This document shows positions 1-9,233 of a stretch of DNA of 44,849 nt, in pieces. Made by a program: the position numbers and the translations under genes. The DNA comes from an uncultured Clostridia bacterium (lineage in GTDB: Bacteria > Bacillota > Clostridia > Christensenellales > UBA3700). The notes below the pieces were generated by a model. That model saw nothing but the letters and a program-made list of their open reading frames with translations. It did no database searches and was not told where the DNA came from. The stretch spans positions 1-44,849 of the forward strand of contig CAMQWP010000015.1 of NCBI GenBank assembly GCA_947038565.1, written 5' to 3'. The stretch's first letter is position 1; every line of letters begins with the position of its first letter.

Positions 1-3000
1 GCTTTCGGCACTACTTTATCAACAACTTTTGGTGCTACCGTTCTTGGCTTTGCTGCTTTTGTCACAGCTTCAACAGTTATCACCTTAGATGTCTTGACGG
101 TTGCCGCATTTTTATTTGGTGAATCATAAGATTTCTTGCTATAATCCTCTGCGACATCATTATCATAATTATCATCAATTTTGTCTTTATTTTTATTGCT
201 TTTATTTTTTGGTTTATTTTTCTTCTTTAAGAATCCAGTAAGGAAGTAAGCACCAACACCAATTCCTGCTGATACTGCAAATGCTGCAATTGCTATAAGT
301 ACTATCCAAATTACAGCCATCGGCTCGTCAGGAACAGGCACAGTCGGTATAAAACCTATATAATCAATATTAATAACGTTATCCTCCTCATTTACAATCT
401 CAACAGTGTGGATTTTGTCTTCTAGATTTTCTATAGCGAATACCATTTTGCCATATTCCGTATCTTCACTATACTGATCAAATGTCATCCACTCACCATC
501 ATCAATTCTAATTTTGCCCACACCATACTCAAAACTAACTTTAGAATACAATGCGAATCCAGTACCAGAAAATGCGAACTTTATTTTTCCGTCACCTGTT
601 GTCATAATACCACCATTAAGGTAATGACCTTTTGTTTCTTGCTCCCAATCTCCAGTATATTCTAGATCAGTCCCCTGATGTGAAATGAACGATGTGGACT
701 CGAAACTTGTACCTACTGTCATATCAGAGAACGCGATATAAGGCTCATTACCATATACGCTATAAGCTAATAATTTTATATATTTTCCTGAGAGCGGTTT
801 AAATTTGATAGTAGCAAATTGATTATCTATTGCTACGCCCGCACTTACTTCCTTCATACTAGACAAATCCTCTCCAACGTACAGTGCATAGTGTCTAATT
901 CTGCCTCTTTTGCCCTTTTCACGTGACTTTAAGTCAACAGTATTAAAGATTTCTTTATGTCCTAGCTCAAATATAAATTCTAAAGGAACAGTATCTACCG
1001 TAGGATCACTAGGTGAAATGATGCCTACTTTTGAGTGAAAAAGCGAATTTACATCTTCATCAGTCATATTATTAATAGAACCACTTCCATGTTCTGCTGG
1101 TGACGCTAGAGCTGTGATAGTGGATTTAATCTCAATGTTTTGCTTTTCTTTCATCTTAATATCAACATTATAATCGGTCTTGTAGCTACCTAACTTTGTC
1201 ACATCCCCGTCTATATGAAACATAAAAGTATTTGGCACATCGACAATCACTGGCACTTCTTCTACCATAGGTTTATAAGAGTACCTCTGACCCTCTCCCT
1301 CATCTATATCTGGAACATCATCATTATTTATCGGTGTCGGATCAATCCATCCTAGTGCAGCACCGCCACGCCCTTTTACATTTAGCGACCATAACTCAAA
1401 ATAAAGCACATCGCCTTCATTTAAAAATATAGTGTATTTTGATTTCTCATCAGTGTAATCGTAATCACCTCTATACTCGTTTAACCTACCTACCTCGACT
1501 AGTTCATTCAAATTCGCACCCATTTTCAACACTGCTTTGTCATCAGCACGAATACTGAATGTGTACTCACCAGTGAATGGAGCTGCTAGTTTACCTGTTA
1601 CTTTCATCAAACTATTTTGTGCCGAATTATCTACATAGCTAGATTTGATAATGTATTCTGAACTCGCCTTTTCGTGTGTAGCTAATGTGATAGACTTATC
1701 AATATCACCCGACGACATTCCATCCCATTTCTCTACTTGTAGCCCTTGGCTATCTTGTTTGATTTTGATTTTGACAGTAGTATCTGCCACCTCAAAAGGC
1801 GTATCCAAAAATCTAAATGTGACTTCGAATTCGTCATATATCTCACCTTTATCAGGAGTATAAGTATATATTCCTTTCACTGCGGATTCATATATTTCGC
1901 CATGCTTAGGAGACGTAACGCTTACTATCTCAAAATTTGCAGGTGAAGTAGTAAATCCAGCATTTTCCACCGCGGTATTAGAATTAAAATTAAAATTAAA
2001 ATCTTGACCTAATGGTATTGTAAATTCTCGACCGGTACTCACGCCATCATGCTCAGCTTGGTATACCGTAGCTAAAGGGATAAATTGCTTATAGTTTTTG
2101 CTCTTAACCTTCTGTTTAACAGCGTCACCTAACGGGAATCCGCAAAGCGTTTCGAAGTAATAAGTAAGATCGACCTCACTCCTTAGTGAGTATTGCATAT
2201 AAAAATTTTCTTGAACAGTAAGCCCTTCTTTAGCTGCATACGCTGCTGTTGTATACGGCGTAACACTACTATAAACATCTATACCGAATGCATGCATTAG
2301 TGTCACATGCATACTAAGTCCAGGATTAAATTTGCCTGACAAATTCTTTACATTATTTATCGCCGCAGCGTAATCAGTAACCCAATTCCATCCACTAAGT
2401 CCGCCTCTCTCAGTTCTGCCCGCTGCAATATTCGTATACTTAATATAAGTTGCTGCCGTGATAGCATTATTTACTACCTCACTGACTAGCAACCAGCCAT
2501 CTTCAGCACCGAAATCAGCATGATGATGATTCAACTCATGTAGAACACCCCATGATCCGTTTTTCATCAATGCGTCATAATCTAGTGCACCTCTAGCCCA
2601 TGATACTGGAGCTACAGAGTAATACTGATTTACAAAAGCACAAGCAGATCCTGCTGGGATAAACTGATCAAATAGCATTTGATTTATACCATTATCACCA
2701 TAATAGCCACTCCTATGAGGAGATATCTGTATTGATAGTGAAATTGCCTTAGTCCAGAATTCAGCAACTAGACGAATTTTTTCACCAGTTATACCCATAG
2801 CTATAAACTTCGGCATACTCATTCTAAAATCACCCGCTTCGACATTAACGTACAAACCAGGAGCGTCTTTTATTAGCCTATCCCACTCTTTATCAGTAGT
2901 TGTACCTAAGACATATTCAGGAGTTTCCATTCCACCGATTATAGTCAGCTCATATGGTTTAGAATCACTACTTCCTAATCCAGATATAGTGATAGGCCCG

Positions 3001-3677
3001 CCTAAAGGATGACCAATATAATTAACATTTTCAGTCAATGCAAATGTTTTACCAGTTATAGGCATGCGGTTAAGCGAGCTGTTATGAACACTAATATTAT
3101 TATAAGCGTACCCTAGTTGTACATATGTATTATTACTTACGTGCACAGCAGAGCCTATAGTGACTTTTATACCACCCGACCTTACAAGGCTATCTGGCAA
3201 TACAACAGTCAATACTTCTCCGGCTGGAGCGTATAGTCCCGTCAAGCTGAGTGCCCTTCTATATGGCTTGATATAGAGTTTTTTCGCAATAGCCTCAGCC
3301 GAATCAGGTATCACACCATTATAAGTAGCGTCGCCGATCGTGTGCTTAATAAGCTTACCGCCTTTAGGTTTGCCACCCTTGTATAAATTACCGTCTATAT
3401 CCATTTTATCAAAGTCATAGATTTCTTTATTCTCTTTTTCTACTGCGGTCTTAAGCGCAGAATCTTTTATTATGTTACTATAAGATGGATAACTTGAAAG
3501 CCCGCCATTTGTTGCTACGGGGATATTTCTATCAACCGTGCCCAATATTTCGCTTGTATATCTAGTTTTTCCATAGATATTATCGTCTCTCTTTAATTTA
3601 ACACCTGCACTATTGCAAGCTGTTAGAATAATAGAAAGAGTGAATATCACTACTAAAACCAATCCTTTTTTCTTCAT
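1..3677 (-). CDS. M60-type metallopeptidase with PA14-like and carbohydrate-binding domains, C-terminus cut by window edge
   Basis: Read from ATG 3677 (SD AGGAG, 6 bp upstream), the frame stays open to the left edge, over 1220 codons. The N terminus is a lipoprotein signal with lipobox LTAC (Cys21). At residues 380-400 lies H-E-L-N-H followed by Glu400, the zinc motif HExxH-x(8-28)-E of Peptidase M60, a family that cleaves mucin glycoproteins. Downstream I see an Ig-like stretch, a PA14-like domain (about 650-780), an F5/8 type C-like domain (about 890-985) and a further beta-sandwich (about 990-1100). A hydrophobic segment (about 1118-1142) follows, then a Lys/Ala/Asp-rich tail of more than 80 residues. 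The likely role is extracellular mucin degradation tethered to the membrane. Domain names beyond M60 rest on sequence pattern only. The gene is monocistronic as far as can be seen. Confidence 0.85.
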   Translation of the reverse strand, partial: MKKKGLVLVVIFTLSIILTACNSAGVKLKRDDNIYGKTRYTSEILGTVDRNIPVATNGGLSSYPSYSNIIKDSALKTAVEKENKEIYDFDKMDIDGNLYKGGKPKGGKLIKHTIGDATYNGVIPDSAEAIAKKLYIKPYRRALSLTGLYAPAGEVLTVVLPDSLVRSGGIKVTIGSAVHVSNNTYVQLGYAYNNISVHNSSLNRMPITGKTFALTENVNYIGHPLGGPITISGLGSSDSKPYELTIIGGMETPEYVLGTTTDKEWDRLIKDAPGLYVNVEAGDFRMSMPKFIAMGITGEKIRLVAEFWTKAISLSIQISPHRSGYYGDNGINQMLFDQFIPAGSACAFVNQYYSVAPVSWARGALDYDALMKNGSWGVLHELNHHHADFGAEDGWLLVSEVVNNAITAATYIKYTNIAAGRTERGGLSGWNWVTDYAAAINNVKNLSGKFNPGLSMHVTLMHAFGIDVYSSVTPYTTAAYAAKEGLTVQENFYMQYSLRSEVDLTYYFETLCGFPLGDAVKQKVKSKNYKQFIPLATVYQAEHDGVSTGREFTIPLGQDFNFNFNSNTAVENAGFTTSPANFEIVSVTSPKHGEIYESAVKGIYTYTPDKGEIYDEFEVTFRFLDTPFEVADTTVKIKIKQDSQGLQVEKWDGMSSGDIDKSITLATHEKASSEYIIKSSYVDNSAQNSLMKVTGKLAAPFTGEYTFSIRADDKAVLKMGANLNELVEVGRLNEYRGDYDYTDEKSKYTIFLNEGDVLYFELWSLNVKGRGGAALGWIDPTPINNDDVPDIDEGEGQRYSYKPMVEEVPVIVDVPNTFMFHIDGDVTKLGSYKTDYNVDIKMKEKQNIEIKSTITALASPAEHGSGSINNMTDEDVNSLFHSKVGIISPSDPTVDTVPLEFIFELGHKEIFNTVDLKSREKGKRGRIRHYALYVGEDLSSMKEVSAGVAIDNQFATIKFKPLSGKYIKLLAYSVYGNEPYIAFSDMTVGTSFESTSFISHQGTDLEYTGDWEQETKGHYLNGGIMTTGDGKIKFAFSGTGFALYSKVSFEYGVGKIRIDDGEWMTFDQYSEDTEYGKMVFAIENLEDKIHTVEIVNEEDNVINIDYIGFIPTVPVPDEPMAVIWIVLIAIAAFAVSAGIGVGAYFLTGFLKKKNKPKNKSNKNKDKIDDNYDNDVAEDYSKKSYDSPNKNAATVKTSKVITVEAVTKAAKPRTVAPKVVDKVVPK

Positions 3678-4410
3678 TATGTACTCCTAATTGTTATTCG
3701 TATATTACATTACTATTCAACTTATAACGTCATAAAGCAAATGAACGAGCTGAAATAATGCAACATTGATATATTACTCCTTTTACAAACTACACGAAAT
3801 GCGTATACACAAGCCAATAATATACATATTTTTCATATTGCATATACGTATTAATAGTTTTAATAATTGTAATTATCTATGATTTATATGCTTATTATAT
3901 CATAATTTAGGTCACATTGCAATTAATTTTACAGTCGTTATGACTTGTTCGATCTGTGCACTTGTATATATTATTATGTAATTTCACTTTTCATTTATTG
4001 CAATATAAAATGTGATAATTTGCATATTACACAAAGTAAAAGTTGTTTACACTTAAATAATAAACAAAAATATTAATTAAATTGATAAATTAGATTATTT
4101 TAGGTAAAGCGAAATATGTTAAAATCAGTAATAATTACTATAAATAAAGATAAAAATATTATGATTTTTTTACTGAAAATCTTTATAAAATTATATTATA
4201 AACTGTGAAAAATTGCATAAAAACGACACATAAAAGCATAAACTTATTCAATCCACCTTTATTTTAGCCCTATTCTAACTTTACATATGCAAAAAGCGTC
4301 CTATTCAATTTATGAATTTGACGCTTTATTTGTTTTAAATTATTCTGTTTTACACCTTATTAGATTTTAATTTTCCACAATCGGATCATAAAGTTATTTT
4401 TTATTATCAT
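3678..4410. other. AT-rich intergenic region
   Basis: About 730 bp without a convincing coding frame. It holds the promoter side of the M60 gene and, at its right end, the terminator of the phosphoesterase gene. I see nothing else here. Confidence 0.6.
4291..4331 (-). terminator. Rho-independent terminator of the phosphoesterase gene
   Basis: Stem arms AAAGCGTC (4293-4300) and GACGCTTT (4320-4327), extended inward by a second 5-bp pairing. A run of five T follows on the minus strand. It lies 80-120 bp past the stop at 4411. The same AAAGCGTC stem core recurs in the terminator split by the insertion sequence at 42435/43804. Confidence 0.85.
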
Positions 4411-5919
4411 TTATATGGTAAAGCTAGTACTTAGTGCCTCTGTACTCTTAGTATTCATACTATTTATAGCGTACACTTTCATGGAATAATCACCCTTAGT
4501 TAATTTATGGAGAATATTTTGCTCTTGATAGTCCCCGTCCATTCCTAAGTAGTAATTTCTAGCAAAAAATCTAACTATAGTTATTTTTCCATTACTGTCA
4601 ATTATCTCATACTGGTAATATTTAGCTACATCATCTTGATTTACAGCGTCGAACTGTATCCCTACTCTGCCATCAGGTAATACTTTTGCACTCACTGTTG
4701 CGTCGCTATCAAATTGAAGATCACTTCCTTTTCCAAGTTTATCAGGAGTTCTTACAAATGTATCTTTTGTGAACTCAGTCATAACGAATGAATCACCAAA
4801 TTCTAATCCAGTAGTAAAATTAATCCTTTGCAACTCGATTTCATTATCAATACAATCGATTGATAATATTAAACCATTGTTGACCATATTTCTAAACGGT
4901 ACATCCGCAGAACTTTCTATCCCTATATACTCAGGATTAATCAAGTAATCTTTGTTTATAAAATCTTCATGAGTTCCATTCACGAACGCGTCATAGCCCT
5001 CGCCTACTGGCACGTCTTCTTCCTTAATCCAATCAAAATCAAAGTAACTAGCGCAACCAGTATTTACTGTAGTAAAATCATTTTGCGTAATAGATCTTTC
5101 GTCTGAAAGTGGGTAGTGAGAGTGACCAGTGAATACTATTGCTTGAGGATATTTCTCAAGGATACTATTGATTTTTTCATACTGAGGCGTTGCCCAGTGA
5201 CCGCCCACAAGTTCATTACCTAGAGGCATGTGCATAAATAGAAATATAGGTTTTGACGCATCATCTTTAGCTGCAGAAGCAAGTTGCTCTTCTAAGAATT
5301 TAATTCTATCGTCATTGTAAGTACCATCAGCCAATGTACCATTGCTTGCAGCAAGTTCAGTATCACCAGTCTCTAACTTAGAGTTCGATAAAGATATAAA
5401 GCTATAACCATTTAATATAGTCCTAGTGTTCAGTGGCAATCCAGTAGCCTTATAGAATTGATACTCTTGATTACCACCATAATACTCATGGTTTCCCATT
5501 GGGAATATGAAGTGTGGCATATCTTTCCTATCCTTACCGTAAACATAGTCTAAAATATCATTGTAAATATTATAACCACTACTATCACCAGCAGAATTAA
5601 CAACATCACCATTTAAGATGATCATATCTACATTCTTCTTTTTAAAATACTTTAACGCTTTAATAAAATGAGAAGGGCCGTTAGTAACAGTTTCATAATC
5701 CCATGGATACATATTTTTCTCTACTTGAGGGAATTGTGTATCTGAAATTATACCGACCTCTATCTTGTCTTCACTTTCAGCCGCTACAGTCTCTACCTTG
5801 TACTGCATATCTTTTGGTACTGTCATTACTAAAAGTACAGTCATTGCTATCAGTCCAGCCAATATCGCTATTGCTGCTGCGGCAATCCCACCGATTACTA
5901 ATTTCTTTTTCTTACTCAT
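4411..5919 (-). CDS. Membrane-anchored calcineurin-like metallophosphoesterase
   Basis: 502 residues from ATG 5919. The GTG nine bases upstream is part of the GGGAGAGG ribosome-binding region, so I prefer the ATG. Residues about 6-33 form one membrane segment preceded by KKKK, placing the enzyme outside the cell. The metallophosphoesterase motifs appear in order: SDTQ (motif I, with Gln where many members have His), NGDVV, GNHEYY, FMHMPLG and TGHSHY. About 190 residues follow the last motif, ending in a beta-rich, Fn3-like stretch. The substrate cannot be inferred. The gene stands alone, with its own terminator. Confidence 0.8.
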   Translation of the reverse strand: MSKKKKLVIGGIAAAAIAILAGLIAMTVLLVMTVPKDMQYKVETVAAESEDKIEVGIISDTQFPQVEKNMYPWDYETVTNGPSHFIKALKYFKKKNVDMIILNGDVVNSAGDSSGYNIYNDILDYVYGKDRKDMPHFIFPMGNHEYYGGNQEYQFYKATGLPLNTRTILNGYSFISLSNSKLETGDTELAASNGTLADGTYNDDRIKFLEEQLASAAKDDASKPIFLFMHMPLGNELVGGHWATPQYEKINSILEKYPQAIVFTGHSHYPLSDERSITQNDFTTVNTGCASYFDFDWIKEEDVPVGEGYDAFVNGTHEDFINKDYLINPEYIGIESSADVPFRNMVNNGLILSIDCIDNEIELQRINFTTGLEFGDSFVMTEFTKDTFVRTPDKLGKGSDLQFDSDATVSAKVLPDGRVGIQFDAVNQDDVAKYYQYEIIDSNGKITIVRFFARNYYLGMDGDYQEQNILHKLTKGDYSMKVYAINSMNTKSTEALSTSFTI

Positions 5920-6405
5920 AATTAACACCTCTCCCTACGTCACGCTATATAATACTATATCTTATAGAGTTTCATAAATATTATTATAAATAAATTCTAA
6001 CATAACAAATACAAATAATCAACGTTTTTAGAGTAATTATATCTATTTATAAAATTGTCATTACATTATGTCCAAGCGTTATGATTATTTGTCTAAACCA
6101 AATCGGATTTCGCATTTTTAAGCAAGTGTATGCACTCATATTTACAATAATTATAATGGTAAAATATAATATAAACGACAATATTTATTTTCACAATCAT
6201 TCTTGGCTGTCATTTCCATGACTTTTAACATAAAAATCTACAAATATTTGCATCAGATTTTGTTTGCACTTAGTGACTTAATTACCATGTCAAACAGTGT
6301 CAATATTATTAATTGTCAAACCATTACCACGCATATTAACAAAAAAAGAATGACTCATGCTCAAAGCATAAATCACTCATTTTAGTTCTGATCAAATTTG
6401 ATTTT
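5920..6405. other. Intergenic region
   Basis: About 485 bp. It carries the upstream region of the phosphoesterase gene and a terminator for the QueD-like gene at its right end. A 60-codon plus-strand frame at 6203 lacks a ribosome-binding site and is not believed. Confidence 0.55.
6341..6383 (-). terminator. Probable terminator of the queD-like gene
   Basis: An imperfect, bulged hairpin (ATGCT/AGCAT inner stem, outer AATGA/TCATT pairing) followed by seven T on the minus strand, 22 bp past the stop codon at 6406. Confidence 0.65.
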
Positions 6406-6969
6406 TTACTTTCTATATCCGCATTTTTTACAAACACCGCTTTCACTAAGTGCTATGCCACAAAGTGGACAACGATCAATAATATTATTAGTATTATATT
6501 CACATGATGCAGCATTTACACCACTTGTAAAAGTGATTTTAGCAATATTAAGTTTATCCTTCAAAAGGTCATAAACTATCTTAATCATGCCTTCAACAGT
6601 CATTGTTTCTTTAGTAACTACCAAACGACAATCAGGATATGCAGTAGCAAGTTCAGTCTTGAAAGCAACCCCCTTCATTTGATTAGTAGGAGAACCATTT
6701 TTAATACCTTGTTTTTCATATACGCCTAGTATTGCAGGCAACATTGGGTCATCATCTCTTAAAATAAGTGCGTGGTCGAAGTTCTTTAATAGTGCCCATG
6801 CTGTTTTTTGGATCTCATTACATGGAAAAACCATATTTACTCCAATTTCAATAGAGTCTTCTACCTCAATAGTCAATCCGCCTGAATGACCGTGTAAATA
6901 CTGAGCCTCACCTTGAAAGCCGTAAAATCTATGTGCATATTGTAAATCTAATGTTGTTATACTTCTCAT
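6406..6969 (-). CDS. queD: QueD-like 6-carboxytetrahydropterin synthase family protein with C-terminal zinc ribbon
   Basis: 187 residues with GGAGG 9 bp before ATG 6969. Zinc-site histidines are visible as His13 (AHRF) and His26/His28 (LHGHSG). The family signature FDHAL occurs at 64-68 and Cys50 precedes NEIQ. This is the tunnel-fold family that makes 6-carboxytetrahydropterin (queuosine/7-deazaguanine pathway) or related pterins. The last 22 residues are an added zinc ribbon, C167-x2-C170-x9-C180-x2-C183, absent from textbook QueD. No queC, queE or queF lies nearby, so the pathway is an inference from family. The gene has its own sigma-A promoter and a leader of about 119 nt. Confidence 0.75.
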   Translation of the reverse strand: MRSITTLDLQYAHRFYGFQGEAQYLHGHSGGLTIEVEDSIEIGVNMVFPCNEIQKTAWALLKNFDHALILRDDDPMLPAILGVYEKQGIKNGSPTNQMKGVAFKTELATAYPDCRLVVTKETMTVEGMIKIVYDLLKDKLNIAKITFTSGVNAASCEYNTNNIIDRCPLCGIALSESGVCKKCGYRK

Positions 6970-7088
6970 TTTTATTATCCTCCGATTATGTATGTCAAGA
7001 CCATTTAATCCTGCGTTAAAATGCTCAATAGAGTTAAATACCCGTAATGCATTTTTATGATTTGATAGTCGATATCATTGTTTGCTAC
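6970..7088 (-). other. Structured 5' leader of the queD-like gene
   Basis: The leader RNA contains a 7-bp stem AAAATGC/GCATTTT closing a 24-nt apical part with a further GGGT/ACTC pairing, then AT-rich sequence and the SD. I could not match it to preQ1-I, preQ1-II or THF riboswitch consensus sequences, so it is listed only as a structured leader. Confidence 0.35.
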
Positions 7089-7094
7089 TGTATT

Positions 7095-7123
7095 ATTATA
7101 ACATGATTATTTAACAAAGTCAA
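7095..7123 (-). promoter_or_regulatory. Sigma-A promoter of the queD-like gene
   Basis: On the minus strand, TTGACT (7123-7118), a 17-bp spacer and TATAAT (7100-7095). Transcription would start near 7088, leaving a leader of about 119 nt before ATG 6969. Confidence 0.8.
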
Positions 7124-7254
7124 TAATGATTACTACTTTTTATCAATTATGGTATAAATATTTTTTAAATTATTTGCATAATTTTGCACAATAATCTATC
7201 ATTTGTTTAATTTTTGATATTATTTTATTGTTGTTCATTATTGCAAATTATCAT

Positions 7255-7287
7255 AAAAAGCACCAAAATAACGCTTTGGTGCTTTTT
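7255..7287 (-). terminator. Terminator of the ABC half-transporter gene
   Basis: Perfect 13-bp stem, AAAAAGCACCAAA (7255-7267) and TTTGGTGCTTTTT (7275-7287), with a 7-nt loop. It lies 15 bp past the stop at 7302, and the stem ends supply the T run on either strand. Confidence 0.85.
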
Positions 7288-7301
7288 AAAGTAAATTATA
7301 T

Positions 7302-9041
7302 TTATTGGACTATTATGTCCGAGGTTTTAGAGTGAAGTTGATAATACTTACTCTTTAGTAATAGCAACTCCTCATGCGATCCGCATTCAGCAACCTTACC
7401 ATTCTCGATGACCATTATACGATCAGCATTTTTGACAGTAGATAATCTATGTGCGACTACAATAGTTGTTCTGCCTTTTGACAACTCATCAAATTCCGAT
7501 TGTATCAGCCTCTCAGTGCTATTGTCTAAGGCACTAGTTGCCTCATCAAGTATAAGAATAGAGGGGTTTTTAAGAAATATTCTTGCTATTGATAATCTCT
7601 GTTTTTGACCGCCACTAAGTTTTACTCCACGTTCCCCGATTTGAGTATCATAGCCTTCTGGCAATCCCGATATGAATTCGTGGATATTTGATTTTTGTGC
7701 TGCGGACATGATCTCGTCTTCACTTGCGTTTAGATTTCCGTACGCAATATTTTCTTTTATACTACCATCAAATAAGAATACATCTTGCTGTACTATTCCT
7801 ATATTTTGCCTTAGAGACTTGAGAGTAATATGATTAATATCAATATCATCTATTAGTATATTACCATTTGTGATATTATAAAACCTAGGAAGTAGGTGAC
7901 AAATTGTAGTCTTTCCTCCACCACTCGCACCGACTAGAGCTATTTTTTCGCCGGCTTTGATATTAAATGATATATCATTAAGTATAAGGTCATCATTTTC
8001 ATAACTAAAACTTACGTTACTAAATTTAATATCTCCATCCATGTTATCAAGCTCAATCGCATCAATAGCGTCGCTTTCTTCTTCTTCATTCATCACTGTC
8101 ATAAATCTTCTAAATCCCGCAGCACCGTTTTGGAACTGCTCTACAAAATTAATTATTTGCGAAATAGGAGTTATAATCAATCCAACCGATATAATAAATG
8201 CTGTATAATCTCCAATTGATATACCTTGATCTGAAGAAGAAACGCCTGCAAGGACGAATAAACCGCCAGCCAGTAGCACAACCATGTTGAATAGATCAAC
8301 TATATAAGTAGTCCTAGAAGTAAATTTTCCTAGATTTTTATACACCTCTTTGCGTGACACGAGGAATTCTTTATTACTTTTGCAAAACTTATCAAATTCG
8401 TTATCATGGTTATTAAAAGCCTTAGTAACTCTAATACCTGAAACACTGCTCTCTATAGAAGTATTAATAAGTGCCTTGCTCTCCGAACTAGCTTTAAAAG
8501 ATTTTAGTAATTTTTTACGGCTAAAAACAGTTACTATAATAAGTATTGGAGCGCAGCAAAAAATTATCAACGCCAGCCATAAGTTAATAGACATCAAATA
8601 ACCTAGAGCACCTATAAACGTAACAGAAGATATTATAGCCGTCTCTGGACCATGGTGGGCAAGCTCTGTAACACTAAATAAATCGTTAGTCATCCTTGAC
8701 ATTATATCGCCAGTCTGATGCTGATCAAAATATCTAAATGGCAGTTTTTGCAGTTTTGAAAATAGGTCATCTCTCATATCGTTTTCAATATAAGCACCCA
8801 TTACATGCCCTTTGTCTTGGATAAATGCGTTTAATATCATTCTAATAGTGTACACCGCAAACAGAATTCCAGCGGAAACTAATATCATATTAATGTTATT
8901 ATTCGGCACATAATCGTTTAGAACTAATCTAGTCAAGATAGGATATAGCATGGCTAACGCTGCGAGAAATAATGACGCTATCATGTCAAGGCTAAAAAGC
9001 ACTTTTTGTTTTTTGTAATAACTTAAAAATTGTTTTATCAT
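7302..9041 (-). CDS. MsbA/MdlB-type ABC half-transporter (fused permease and ATPase)
   Basis: 579 residues from ATG 9041. The frame can be extended 28 codons upstream, but that part is unlike the family and MIKQFLSYYKK is the usual beginning. An N-terminal six-helix exporter domain (about 15-310) is followed by an ATPase domain with Walker A GASGGGKTT, Q-loop, signature LSGGQKQR, Walker B ILILDEATSALD and H-loop VVAHR. This is a multidrug, lipid or peptide exporter half that must dimerise. There is no partner gene next to it, so it is probably a homodimer. The substrate is unknown. Confidence 0.85.
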   Translation of the reverse strand: MIKQFLSYYKKQKVLFSLDMIASLFLAALAMLYPILTRLVLNDYVPNNNINMILVSAGILFAVYTIRMILNAFIQDKGHVMGAYIENDMRDDLFSKLQKLPFRYFDQHQTGDIMSRMTNDLFSVTELAHHGPETAIISSVTFIGALGYLMSINLWLALIIFCCAPILIIVTVFSRKKLLKSFKASSESKALINTSIESSVSGIRVTKAFNNHDNEFDKFCKSNKEFLVSRKEVYKNLGKFTSRTTYIVDLFNMVVLLAGGLFVLAGVSSSDQGISIGDYTAFIISVGLIITPISQIINFVEQFQNGAAGFRRFMTVMNEEEESDAIDAIELDNMDGDIKFSNVSFSYENDDLILNDISFNIKAGEKIALVGASGGGKTTICHLLPRFYNITNGNILIDDIDINHITLKSLRQNIGIVQQDVFLFDGSIKENIAYGNLNASEDEIMSAAQKSNIHEFISGLPEGYDTQIGERGVKLSGGQKQRLSIARIFLKNPSILILDEATSALDNSTERLIQSEFDELSKGRTTIVVAHRLSTVKNADRIMVIENGKVAECGSHEELLLLKSKYYQLHSKTSDIIVQ

Positions 9042-9233
9042 AATCACTCTTGTATACGGCTTATGCCAGGGTGAATTAGTTAATCTAATCCAAATACACC
9101 TATATTTTATCATATTATAGCACAAACATGCAACTATAATACGGCATATGCAATTTTAATTATTCATTTCTCTTGTGATCAATTAATTTCTCGATATATC
9201 ACACTTTATATTTTAATATTAAAAATACATGCA

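Noticed and set aside
1645..1946. Plus-strand frames of 66-72 codons
   Set aside because: They lie inside the open minus-strand frame of the M60 protein, which has a clear domain order throughout.
6203..6385. 60-codon plus-strand frame
   Set aside because: No ribosome-binding site, no recognisable protein pattern, and its end overlaps the terminator of the queD-like gene.
6970..7088. preQ1 riboswitch in the queD-like leader
   Set aside because: The conserved preQ1-I and preQ1-II sequence cores are not visible; only a generic stem-loop is supported.
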